Below are positions 17,246-25,313 of a stretch of DNA of 64,000 bases, in pieces. The notes under the pieces were generated by a model. It did not search any database, was not told the origin of the DNA, and saw only the letters and a list, made by a program, of their open reading frames with translations. The first letter of the stretch is position 1, and each line of letters begins with the position of its first letter. The translations under genes and the position numbers were made by a program. Origin of the DNA: Neiella litorisoli (GTDB lineage Bacteria; Pseudomonadota; Gammaproteobacteria; Enterobacterales; Neiellaceae); assembly GCF_014773395.1 (NCBI RefSeq), contig NZ_JACXAF010000001.1, forward strand, positions 1 through 64,000, given 5' to 3'.

Positions 17246-17852
17246 GAGCTGGTTGCCATAAACGGGTTCGCCACAGCCAATAACTAACCGCGGCGAGCAC
17301 CACATAACCAACAAACAGCAGGCTGGTTAGCATCAAGCCTTTTTCCATGTAAAGGTAAATCGAAGCAATATCAATCACCACCCAATACAGCCAGTTTTCC
17401 AGCACCTTATAAGCGAGCATAAAGGTGGTAACAACGGCAAAGCAGGTGGTGGCGGCATCGAGGTATGGCATGGCCGCATGAGTATAGGTGGCCATGACAT
17501 AGCCGACTACTAGCGAAGCCACCGCTGTAGCGAGAATCACAACGAGGTGGCGGCTCAAAGTCCAGCTATGGACTTCAACCCCCTCATTATCGAGCTTGCC
17601 ACCCCAGCGCCATTGCCAATAGCCATAAACGGCCATGACCATGTAAAACACATTGAGCACCGACTCCATCAACAGCGCGACATGCCAGAACAGCAAGGTG
17701 TAAATCAGGGTGCTGACAAAAGCCGCCGGCCAGCACCACAGGCTGGCTCGCATCGCCAGCAGCAAGTAAGCAATGGCCAACACCACCGCAACCGCTTCCC
17801 ACGCGGTCATTACCGACAATTCGCCGAGGGCAGTGCTCAAGGCGTCACTCAT
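17229..17852 (-). CDS. pnuT: PnuC-family thiamine transporter (PnuT type)
   Basis: A 207-residue integral membrane protein with about seven hydrophobic segments. The PnuC family signature is seen in the C-terminal half (NWLYWVVIDIASIYLYMEKG), with the aromatic pairs used to stack vitamin substrates. PnuC proteins are facilitators driven by intracellular phosphorylation; a member under TPP control next to a kinase is expected to be PnuT, carrying thiamine across the inner membrane. The start overlaps the stop of the upstream gene by four bases (ATGA), and the end overlaps the kinase gene. Confidence 0.88.
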   Translation of the reverse strand: MSDALSTALGELSVMTAWEAVAVVLAIAYLLLAMRASLWCWPAAFVSTLIYTLLFWHVALLMESVLNVFYMVMAVYGYWQWRWGGKLDNEGVEVHSWTLSRHLVVILATAVASLVVGYVMATYTHAAMPYLDAATTCFAVVTTFMLAYKVLENWLYWVVIDIASIYLYMEKGLMLTSLLFVGYVVLAAVSYWLWRTRLWQPARAQLA

Positions 17853-18145
17853 TCATTTGCTCCTGCGGTATGGCCGCCCTTGCCAAAGTGATCTTGATAA
17901 TCCAATTCGCGCTCACCAGGCAAGAATTTGCAGACGAATACGGCTTGACCAAAGTGCTCATGGGCCGCTTTCATTTCCTTGCTGAGCATGGCCATCACTT
18001 CATCATGGGGACCACAAATCTGGGTCGCCAAGGCATTGGTTTTGCGCTTGATGTTGGGGTACGTCGCCAAGCGCTCAATAAACCAAGTGATTGGTGTAAT
18101 GAAATCATCTTTCAGTGGATACATCGAAATATCAACGGTCAACAT
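17849..18145 (-). CDS. YkoF-like thiamine/HMP-binding small protein, 98 aa
   Basis: A small soluble protein starting MLTVDISMYPLKDDFITPI, which fits the ferredoxin-like fold of YkoF/MTH1187-type thiamine-binding domains (VDISMYPL strand, IERLATYPNIKRKTNALATQ helix-strand, then AVFVCKFLPG). In Bacillus YkoF binds thiamine or hydroxymethylpyrimidine; here the position between a TonB receptor and PnuT supports a thiamine-binding role. The start at 18145 has GGAG seven bases upstream; it lies 13 bases after the receptor stop. There is no signal peptide, so it should be cytoplasmic. Confidence 0.75.
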   Translation of the reverse strand: MLTVDISMYPLKDDFITPITWFIERLATYPNIKRKTNALATQICGPHDEVMAMLSKEMKAAHEHFGQAVFVCKFLPGERELDYQDHFGKGGHTAGANE

Positions 18146-18158
18146 GAGCATTCTCCAT

Positions 18159-20339
18159 TTAGTCGAGATCAACAGTCAGGGTTAAACCAACCTGACGAGG
18201 ATCGCCGTAGCGTACGTACTGCTTAGCAGCCCAGTCCAGATCCGGCTCATTACCGAAGTAGAAGCCACGTACACCGTATTCTTCGTCAGTCAGGTTACGC
18301 CCCCACAATGCGACGCTCCAGTGCTCCGCTTCATAGCCAACGCGAGCGTTGAACAAGATGTAATCATCACTTTTAGAGTCGTGCGAATCTGAGTAATAGA
18401 ATTCGCCTTTGCCATTGGCATTGACGTTGGCAAACCAGCCCTGCTCGGTCAAGTAGGTTGCCCCTAAGCTGTAAGTTGTTTTTGGCGCATGGGCCAAATC
18501 ACGGTCGCTCAAATCAATGGTTTCATCGGCATCAACTTGATATTGGTAATTGTCATACTCTGCGCTGAGCAAACCCAAACTACCATATAAGGTCAAACCA
18601 TCAGTGGCTTGCCAATTGAGGTCCCACTCCAAACCGTAACTGGTAGAGCTGGTGGCATTGGTGGTGAACAACCAAAAATCGCCGGAACCCGGCTCTTGTC
18701 GCGAGCCCTCAACCTGCTGATCTTGGCGGTCCATGTAAAACACCGCAAGATTACTAATCAAGCTGTTGTTCAGCAGTAAACTCTTGAGACCAATTTCGTA
18801 GTTGTACAGGGTCTCTTTATCAAACTCTTTTTCATCGGCTAAATCATCCGGTAGTGCCATATTGAAGCCACCGGCCTTGTAGCCTCGCGCCGCTTTGGCA
18901 TAGCCCTGATGTTGAGCAGAAAAGTCTTTGTGAAGCGCAATATGGCCGCCCCACATGGTTTCTGACGGATCAAATTCTTCGCCGGCGGAATCACTATAAT
19001 CGGCATCGCGGTATTCAATGCGAGCACCTAGCGATAACTGATAGCCATCACCCAAGTCGCTATCGAGCTGGGCAAACGCAGCCAAGTTTGTCGCTTCGTA
19101 TTCTGAGTCAAACAATTCGCGCCATGCCGGGCCGCCGTTGTATTGCTGGTCGACGGTCAGATCATTGGACTCATCAAGGTTCATGGCGTAAACACCCACC
19201 AACCAATGACTGGTGTCGGCAAAGATTCGGCCTTGTTCAGTGGAGGTGAGGCGAACTTCCTGAGTCCAAGTTTTGCGATTGCCGTCTTTGTCCCACCAGT
19301 AATCGTAAACACAAGGCTCAGTACCGATGACATTCCAATTTTCATCGTAGGCCGCACACGCTTTGCTGGCCCAATATTCAGGGTTGGCCCAGTCGCCATC
19401 ATAGGCATGTCGGTGGTCACTATCGGCATAACTGGTAATGCTGGTGACATCGAACGCGTTGGCATGGCGGAACGTCATTTTCAACGAAGCGGCAGTGGTG
19501 GTTTGGGAATCTTCACCTGGCTTATCGGACAGCGTGTCGAAGCCGTTATTATCCAACGTCCAGGCGTCATAACCATTGTCAAAATCAGCATGGAGCAGGG
19601 TTAGATCGATGGTTGTGTCTTCATCAGTCAGCCAACGCAGTTTGGCACGTGCGGTCAGTTCGTCACGCTCGTTGGTGTCATCTTTGCCGAGGTATTTGTT
19701 ATCGCGATAGCCATTTTGCTGCAACTGCTGCAATACCACTCGATATTGCACCGAACCACTGTCATTGACGGCGCCAGCGCTGTAGCCGGCGAACTCTTTT
19801 AGATCATCATCACCAACTGATAGTTTGGCGCCATGTTCGGCAATATCGGTTGGATCTTTGGTTTTGACGTAAATCAGTCCGGCCAATGCATTGGCACCAT
19901 ACTTGGTCCCTTGCGGCCCACGCAGTACTTCAACTTGCTCAACATCGAACATGCTGGCGGTCATCCCCAAACCAGACAAATCGATGTCATCAACAATAAA
20001 GCCAACAGATGAGTTCGGCGCACCTTGATATTCGGCTTGTTCGCCAACACCACGGATTTGGAAGTAACGAGGCCGAGATGTGCCACCAGCCCAGTTGAGG
20101 TTGGCGATGCTATTGAGTACATCTTCGAAGTGATTGGCGCCTTCATCTTCCAGCTGAATGGCGTCAATGACGCTGATGCTGCCGGGCAACTGCTCGACGG
20201 CACTGGCGCGGAAGTCGGAATGAACGACGATGCGCTCGGTCGGGTCTTGGGCATCAGCATGGGCAGAAGGTAATGCGGAAGCGGCTGCAAGAGCGAGGAC
20301 TAAGGTTTTAGTTTTGAATTGGTTATCGCAGTGTGTCAT
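18159..20339 (-). CDS. TonB-dependent outer membrane receptor, probably for thiamine
   Basis: A 726-residue TonB-dependent receptor. The signal peptide ends at SALPSAHA-DAQ; a TonB-box-like ERIVVHS follows, then the plug domain (SAVEQLPGSISVIDAIQLED, VEVLRGPQGTKYGANALAG) and a 22-strand barrel ending in LTLTVDLD, with aromatic/charged C-terminal character. FYFGNEPDLDWAA near the end is typical of the last strands. As the first gene after a TPP riboswitch, and followed by PnuT and a kinase, it is inferred to bring thiamine or a phosphate ester across the outer membrane. The start codon directly follows an 8-bp inverted repeat. Confidence 0.9.
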   Translation of the reverse strand: MTHCDNQFKTKTLVLALAAASALPSAHADAQDPTERIVVHSDFRASAVEQLPGSISVIDAIQLEDEGANHFEDVLNSIANLNWAGGTSRPRYFQIRGVGEQAEYQGAPNSSVGFIVDDIDLSGLGMTASMFDVEQVEVLRGPQGTKYGANALAGLIYVKTKDPTDIAEHGAKLSVGDDDLKEFAGYSAGAVNDSGSVQYRVVLQQLQQNGYRDNKYLGKDDTNERDELTARAKLRWLTDEDTTIDLTLLHADFDNGYDAWTLDNNGFDTLSDKPGEDSQTTTAASLKMTFRHANAFDVTSITSYADSDHRHAYDGDWANPEYWASKACAAYDENWNVIGTEPCVYDYWWDKDGNRKTWTQEVRLTSTEQGRIFADTSHWLVGVYAMNLDESNDLTVDQQYNGGPAWRELFDSEYEATNLAAFAQLDSDLGDGYQLSLGARIEYRDADYSDSAGEEFDPSETMWGGHIALHKDFSAQHQGYAKAARGYKAGGFNMALPDDLADEKEFDKETLYNYEIGLKSLLLNNSLISNLAVFYMDRQDQQVEGSRQEPGSGDFWLFTTNATSSTSYGLEWDLNWQATDGLTLYGSLGLLSAEYDNYQYQVDADETIDLSDRDLAHAPKTTYSLGATYLTEQGWFANVNANGKGEFYYSDSHDSKSDDYILFNARVGYEAEHWSVALWGRNLTDEEYGVRGFYFGNEPDLDWAAKQYVRYGDPRQVGLTLTVDLD

Positions 20340-20340
20340 G

Positions 20341-20366
20341 GGATCTCATTATGGTTATTGAGATCC
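20341..20366 (-). promoter_or_regulatory. Start-proximal hairpin, possible riboswitch expression platform
   Basis: GGATCTCA (20341-20348) and TGAGATCC (20359-20366) form a perfect 8-bp stem with a 10-nt loop in the mRNA, ending one base before the ATG of the receptor gene. It covers the only candidate ribosome binding site, so it could gate translation in concert with the upstream TPP aptamer. Confidence 0.5.
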
Positions 20367-20432
20367 GGTAGGAGCTGAACAATCGTCAGCCTGCAGTAAG
20401 AACGTGTGGGAACAAGTCGTTCGTGTCACAGC

Positions 20433-20520
20433 CATTCCTCCGCCGGTACCAACCGGATCAGGTTCAAAGGGTCCATCAAACGATGTCTCAGTTGCGGTGT
20501 CTTGCCACAACGCCCCTTGG
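20433..20520 (-). promoter_or_regulatory. TPP (THI-box) riboswitch
   Basis: Read on the minus strand the region has the conserved THI elements in order: AAGGGGCG near the 5' end, ACTGAGA in the pyrimidine-sensing arm, then CCTTTGAACCTGATCCGGTT and ACCGGCGGAGGAATG at the 3' side. It lies ~95 bases upstream of the TonB receptor gene. When TPP is abundant it should switch off the downstream thiamine uptake genes. Confidence 0.95.
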
Positions 20521-20596
20521 CTTTTCGAGCATTATACGCAGTTACGTAACTGGAAGCGATTTTAGTCACAGATGTTAAAAAAGAATTGGTTTTGCT

Positions 20597-21640
20597 TGCA
20601 AAATGGACAGCAAAGCCAGCCATTAGCAATTATCGCTGACGCTGCAAGCCCATCCTTGGGACGCTCGGCAGACAGCTTCCCTGCTGTCTGACGCACCGAT
20701 ACTCGCCGATGCCTAGCTTTTCGACTACTCGGTGGACTTGCAAAGAGAGCGGTCAAAGCAACGAACACAAGCTTCTGCCGCAGGGAAGCGGCAGTAGAGC
20801 CTCCATGGAAGGATTTACGGCGTCTTGTTTTCGTTGCTTTGGCTGCTCGACAACAACGGACGAGTCTGAGTTAGAAGCAGCTAATTCGCCTTGATGACCA
20901 AAATGGACAGCAAAGCCAGCCATTAGCAATTATCGCTGACGCTGCAAGCCCATCCTTGGGACGCTCGGCAGCCAACATCCTTGCTGGCTGACGCACCGAT
21001 ACTCGCCGATGCCTAGCTTTTCGACTACCCGGTGGACTTGCAAAGAGAGCGGTCAAAGCAACGAACACAAGCTTCTGCCGCAGGGAAGCGGCAGTAGAGC
21101 CTCCATGGAAGGATTTACGGCGTCTTGTTTTCGTTGCTTTGGCTGCTCGACAACAACGGACGAGTCTGAGTTAGAAGCAGCTAATTCGCCTTGATGACCA
21201 AAATGGACAGCAAAGCCAACCATTGGCAATTATCGCTGACGCTGCAAGCCCATCCATGGGGCGCTCGGCAGACAGCTTCCTTGCTGTCTGACGCACCGAT
21301 ACTCGCCAATGCCTAGCTTTTTAGACTATCCAGTGGACTTGCAAAGAGAGCGGTCAAAGCAACGAACACAAGCTTCTGCCGCAGGGACGCGGCAGTAGAG
21401 CCCACATGGAAGTGTTTACGGCGTCTTGTTTTCGTTGCTTTGGCTGCTCAGCAGCAACCGAAGAATCTGAGTTAGAACTAGCTAGTTCTTCTTAATCTCA
21501 GAGAAAGCCAGCCTTCGACAATTATCGCTGACGCTGCAAGCCCATCCATGGGGCGCTCGGCAGACAGCTTCCCTGCTGTCTGACGCACCGATACGCGCCG
21601 ATGCCTAGCTTCCCAACAGTTCACGGGGCAACTCGACAAC
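20597..21640. repeat. Structured repeat array B (period 300 bp, 3.3 copies)
   Basis: Three units of exactly 300 bases (AAATGGACAG at 20601, 20901 and 21201) plus a partial fourth (from ~21501) lie between the riboswitch and trhA. Each unit has (i) a hairpin such as CAGACAGC-N6-GCTGTCTG (20669-20690), and (ii) a long stem made of 20754-20771 with 20824-20841 (17 of 18 pairs) that encloses CTGCCGC-N6-GCGGCAG (20775-20794). The family is the inverse of array A at 11937-12500. Two identical 61-codon frames (20709-20894 and 21009-21194) arise only from the repetition and have no ribosome site. The array is neither CRISPR nor a recognised IS. Confidence 0.9.
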
Positions 21641-21775
21641 AACAGACAAGTCTGAATGGGAACCAGCAAGCTCACCTTACTTGCTCAAATGGCCAGCTTC
21701 CAAGCAGTTCACGGGGCTTTGCAAAGCAAAATTTTCAGCGTACACTTGTTCGCTCAACTAACGAGGAACGCCACT

Positions 21776-22447
21776 GTGTCCAATACTGCTGCCTACTCAA
21801 CTGCTGAAGAATGGCTCAATAGCCTGACTCACCTCATCGGATTTGGCCTCAGCATTGCGGCGTTAGTGCTCATGGTTATGGTATCGGCCGAGCAACAAGA
21901 CACGTGGCGCATTGTCGCCAGCAGCATTTATGGTGCCTCGTTAATCGTCTTGTTTGCAGCATCCAGTTGCTACCACGCAGTCCCTTGGCCACGAATTAAA
22001 AAGCACCTCAAAGCATTCGATCATTGCGCCATTTATCTACTCATCGCCGGCTCCTATACCCCGTTCATGCTCATAAGTATGCGAGGAACATTGGGCTGGT
22101 CGATTTTCGCTGCCGTGTGGGCCATGGCCATTATCGGTATCACCCTAAAGCTCGGATGGCCGAATCGCTTCAAAGCACTTCGAGTGATTAGCTACCTAGT
22201 GATGGGTTGGCTTGTGGTTATCGCCATCAAGCCGCTATCTGCAGCGCTGGGCGAGCAAGGTATGTGGTGGTTAGCGGCTGGCGGCCTTTGCTATAGCGTT
22301 GGCGTCATTTTCTATTTGCTGAAAAAGCTGCCGTTTACCCACGCGATCTGGCATCTGTTTGTGGTTGCAGGTGGTCTCTGCCACTTCTTTTCCGTGTGGT
22401 GGCATGTATTGCCGATGCCCGAACTCAACGAACTAGCAGGGCTTTAG
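21776..22447 (+). CDS. trhA: TrhA/hemolysin III family membrane protein
   Basis: A 223-residue, seven-transmembrane protein of the hemolysin III (PAQR-related, YqfA/TrhA) family, implicated in membrane fluidity/energy homeostasis. The hallmark residues are present: NSLTHLIGFGLS at the N terminus, SSCYHAV and KAFDHCAIYLLIAGSYTPF in the middle, and HAIWHLFVVAGGLCHFFSV at the end, including the conserved histidines of the putative metal site. The GTG at 21776 (VSNTAAYS) has GAGGAA seven bases upstream; the open frame back to 21656 only runs through repeat DNA. Confidence 0.9.
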   Translation: MSNTAAYSTAEEWLNSLTHLIGFGLSIAALVLMVMVSAEQQDTWRIVASSIYGASLIVLFAASSCYHAVPWPRIKKHLKAFDHCAIYLLIAGSYTPFMLISMRGTLGWSIFAAVWAMAIIGITLKLGWPNRFKALRVISYLVMGWLVVIAIKPLSAALGEQGMWWLAAGGLCYSVGVIFYLLKKLPFTHAIWHLFVVAGGLCHFFSVWWHVLPMPELNELAGL

Positions 22448-22462
22448 CTTCACTCCTGCTGG

Positions 22463-22639
22463 CTATTTCATCATCATGTAGATCAACTGGATGATGAGAG
22501 AAATAAATACCAGCGGCATGATCCACTTGCTCATTGAGCGTGCTTGTTCCATCGACTTTTCTTTGCCGGTGCGCTCGGTCAGCTTAATCACAATAAACAA
22601 GCCCACCGCGAGCAACGCCAAAATCGTCAGTAACGCCAT
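22463..22639 (-). CDS. Small two-helix membrane protein, 58 aa
   Basis: Translates as MALLTILALLAVGLFIVIKL, then a charged loop (TERTGKEKSMEQARSMSK), then a second hydrophobic segment (WIMPLVFISLIIQLIYMMMK). Two transmembrane helices with a positively charged loop are predicted. The ribosome site GGAGGA is very strong, seven bases from the ATG. The start lies one base after the stop of the upstream 85-aa gene, so the two should be co-translated. I know of no function. The gene is easily missed because of its size. Confidence 0.75.
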   Translation of the reverse strand: MALLTILALLAVGLFIVIKLTERTGKEKSMEQARSMSKWIMPLVFISLIIQLIYMMMK

Positions 22640-22640
22640 G

Positions 22641-22898
22641 CTATTCCTCCAACCACGGTAATTCAGGCAATTGCTTTAAACTGTTGGAGTAACGCTCCAG
22701 ATCAAAAGTGCCGTTATGTTCAGCGATGGCGGTAAATTCCACGCTCAGTGCACAGCTTATGAGCTCCAGTGCTTGCTCGCGACTATGGCCCGTCATCATC
22801 AACCGCATCAGGGTTTCTTTGACGATGAGTGGCTCTCCATCTGCGATTTGATTCTCGACGACTTCCAGTAAATCTACGGCATTAAATTCAGTTGTCAT
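22641..22898 (-). CDS. Small hypothetical protein, 85 aa
   Basis: A short acidic helical protein (MTTEFNAVDLLEVVENQIAD at the start; LMMTGHSREQALELISCALS in the middle, where the HSREQAL.LI pattern suggests a regulatory or DUF1841-like helical fold). No motif ties it to a known function. It is co-directional with, and immediately upstream of, the 58-aa membrane protein gene and is probably in one transcript with it. It is divergent from the large redox operon starting at 23253. Confidence 0.65.
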   Translation of the reverse strand: MTTEFNAVDLLEVVENQIADGEPLIVKETLMRLMMTGHSREQALELISCALSVEFTAIAEHNGTFDLERYSNSLKQLPELPWLEE

Positions 22899-23252
22899 GG
22901 GGTATTAAAAGCATCGGATTGATAACCGCAGTTTGAGCAATTTAGCTGCCGGATGCCAGTTCTTTTAGTTATCCGGATCGGCCCAATGAAAATCACAAAA
23001 ATGAAAGCCAATGCACCACCAAGGATCAAATTCAGTGCCGGTTAAATCGATCCGTTTGCACCGAATGATCGCACCAAAGAAGTGCTTCGCCCTATTATTG
23101 CCTTATAAATACAACATTAAAAAATTCACAAAACCTTTCAAATAACCTGCCCAACAAGCTGATTTAAATAGATTTAAACCATTATTTAACAAATGGGCAT
23201 GGAGCCTGCATTGTCGTGTCCATAACAAAAAAGACCAGACCGAGAAGAAGTA
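22899..23252. promoter_or_regulatory. Intergenic region upstream of the redox operon
   Basis: 354 bases separate the divergent small-gene pair from the operon start. The right half (23100-23200) is strongly A+T rich with TTTAAA-type repeats (TGATTTAAATAGATTTAAACC), suitable for a regulated promoter. I could not find a clear FNR (TTGAT-N4-ATCAA), NorR or NsrR site. No gene is seen. Confidence 0.4.
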
Positions 23253-25313
23253 ATGACCGACGTTGCCAGCCCAAAAGCAGCGCATTTCGCGACTCCGGAT
23301 CAGAGTAAAACTGGTTCGGCAGAGACCAAACAAGCCGTTGGCGTCTATGACCCAATATCGGCTCAGATGGCTCGTCGTGTGTTGGTGATTGGTTCTGGAC
23401 CTGCCGGCGTTCGTTTCGCCCATGAAATGCTCAAGCGCGAGCCCAATGCAGAATTAACCCTATTCGGTAATGAGCCTTACGCACCCTACAACCGCGTACT
23501 GCTTTCAGCTCTGTTATCTGGCGATGCCAGCTATCACGATATTCAAACCAGCTTGCCCGATCAGGAAAAACACGTTGGTTTTCGGCAGCTGATCGCCACC
23601 ATCACCCATATCGATCGCGAACAGAAAGTCGTCACCGATAATCAAGGTGTCCGCTATAACTACGACCAACTGGTTATCGCCACAGGTTCTCGCCCCCACA
23701 TCCCTAACATTCCCGGCGTACAACAAGCAGGCGTTTACACTTTTCGCAATTTAAAGGACGCCGAAGCGCTATCAGCTCGAGTCTCACGTTGCCGTCATGT
23801 AGTCGTGGTCGGCGGCGGTTTATTGGGCCTTGAAGCTGCCCGCGGCATGCTTAAATTCAACACTAAAGTGACGCTGGTGCAGCAAGCGACACGCTTGATG
23901 AATCGCCAGTTAGATGACGACGCAGCGACCCAACTCAGAACAAAAGTCGAAGATCTCGGCATTCATGTCGTCACCGAATCTGGCGTTCGCGTCATTCATG
24001 GCGATGAAGGCCGAGTCACCGCCGTTACCACTCGGACTGGTGAGCAAATTGAATGCGACACCGTACTGCTGTGTACTGGTGTGTCACCCAACACTCGGCT
24101 GGCCATTCACGCCAACCTGAAAGTAGCGCGAGCAATCGTGGTCAATGATCAGCTGCAAACCAGCGATCCGGATATTTACGCCATCGGCGAATGTAGCGAG
24201 CACCAAGGTCAAGTCTATGGCTTGGTCAATCCCGGTTTTGAACAAGCCGCGATTGCGGCGGATGTCATCAGTGGCGGCGCTTCAGCTTACCTGGGCTCGC
24301 TCGAAGTCAGTCGTTTGAAGGTGGTTGGCGAACAGGTCTGCTCAATGGGAGAAGTGGCAGAACTGCCTGAGCGTCCGTTCCAATCTGAATTGGTTTACCG
24401 CAATAAAGCACAAGGGATCTACCGTAAATTGGTGGTCCACAAAGGCAAGCTGGTTGGCGCCATTGGCATCGGCGAATGGCCTGAATCTCGCCGTATTCAA
24501 GAAGCATTTAAGCAACAACGAACCATTAGCAAGTGGCAGCAGTTGTGGTTCCGACTTGGTGGCAAACTGTGGTCAGAATCCGATACCGATGATGTCAAAG
24601 CGTGGCCAGCTGACGCCATGGTGTGCCAATGCAACAACATTAGCCAAGGCCAATTGGTCGAAGCCGTCGCCGCGGGGGCAGATTCAATTGCCGCGCTGCA
24701 AGCCACAACCGCCGCTGGCACTGTCTGTGGCTCATGTAAACCATTACTGAATCAGCTGATTGGCAGCAATGAACCTGCCGCAAAAGAAAAAGGCTGGCTG
24801 ACGCTCATGGTCATGTCGCTGGCCGCCGTATTCGTGGTGTTAGCCATGTCGCTGATGCCAGCCCTAACCGTGGCCGACTCAGTGGTGGAGCGAGGCTGGT
24901 TTGAAGGAATTTGGAACGACAAGTTCTGGAAGCAAGTCACCGGTTTTACCCTGCTCGGGCTATCCGTTATTGGCCTGTTGATGTCACTGCGTAAGCGACT
25001 GGGCTGGACCAAGATGGGCGACTTTGCCTACTGGCGCCTGCTCCATGGCGTACTCGGTGCAGCCTGCGCCGGACTGCTCATCGCCCACACCGGATTTCAT
25101 CTTGGCGCCAACCTTAATCAGCTATTGATGATCAACTTTTTAGCCGTGTTGGTGTTAGGTGCCAGCGCTGGTGCCGTGGTGGCGTTCAGTCATCAGTTTA
25201 ATCCAATGAAAAGTGCAGCAATTCGACAGTTTTGGACTTGGCTCCACACGCTGGTGACCTGGCCATTGCCGATTCTGCTGAGCATTCACATTTTAACGGT
25301 GTATTACTTCTGA
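23253..25313 (+). CDS. NirB-like FAD/[2Fe-2S] oxidoreductase fused to a cytochrome b-type membrane domain
   Basis: A 686-residue fusion. Residues ~40-400 are a class I/III-type FAD- and NAD(P)H-binding disulfide-oxidoreductase-fold module (VLVIGSGPAGVRFAHEML; second nucleotide site VVVVGGGLLGLEAARGM; TRSGD-like DPDIYAIGECSEH). Then comes a BFD-type [2Fe-2S] domain with CQCNN and CGSC. In NirB this is followed by a siroheme domain, but here there are four to five hydrophobic segments with histidines (LLHGVLGAACAGLLIAHTGF, WTWLHTLVTWPLPILLSIHI) typical of haem b-ligating helices. The inferred route is NAD(P)H to FAD to [2Fe-2S] to haem b, across the inner membrane to periplasmic acceptors. The start (ATG at 23253) has GAGAAGAAG upstream. 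The stop overlaps the next start (TGATG). Confidence 0.8.
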   Translation: MTDVASPKAAHFATPDQSKTGSAETKQAVGVYDPISAQMARRVLVIGSGPAGVRFAHEMLKREPNAELTLFGNEPYAPYNRVLLSALLSGDASYHDIQTSLPDQEKHVGFRQLIATITHIDREQKVVTDNQGVRYNYDQLVIATGSRPHIPNIPGVQQAGVYTFRNLKDAEALSARVSRCRHVVVVGGGLLGLEAARGMLKFNTKVTLVQQATRLMNRQLDDDAATQLRTKVEDLGIHVVTESGVRVIHGDEGRVTAVTTRTGEQIECDTVLLCTGVSPNTRLAIHANLKVARAIVVNDQLQTSDPDIYAIGECSEHQGQVYGLVNPGFEQAAIAADVISGGASAYLGSLEVSRLKVVGEQVCSMGEVAELPERPFQSELVYRNKAQGIYRKLVVHKGKLVGAIGIGEWPESRRIQEAFKQQRTISKWQQLWFRLGGKLWSESDTDDVKAWPADAMVCQCNNISQGQLVEAVAAGADSIAALQATTAAGTVCGSCKPLLNQLIGSNEPAAKEKGWLTLMVMSLAAVFVVLAMSLMPALTVADSVVERGWFEGIWNDKFWKQVTGFTLLGLSVIGLLMSLRKRLGWTKMGDFAYWRLLHGVLGAACAGLLIAHTGFHLGANLNQLLMINFLAVLVLGASAGAVVAFSHQFNPMKSAAIRQFWTWLHTLVTWPLPILLSIHILTVYYF

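Noticed and set aside
20709-21194. Two identical 61-codon reading frames in the repeat array
   Set aside because: They exist only because the underlying 300-bp unit is repeated. They lack ribosome binding sites, and the covarying hairpins show that structure rather than coding is kept.
20597-21640. CRISPR array or integron cassette array
   Set aside because: The period is 300 bases with near-identical whole units and no spacers. No GTTRRRY core sites with attC architecture or integrase gene were found.
23253-25313. Assimilatory nitrite reductase NirB
   Set aside because: The siroheme/[4Fe-4S] domain is missing, and the C terminus is membrane helices instead.
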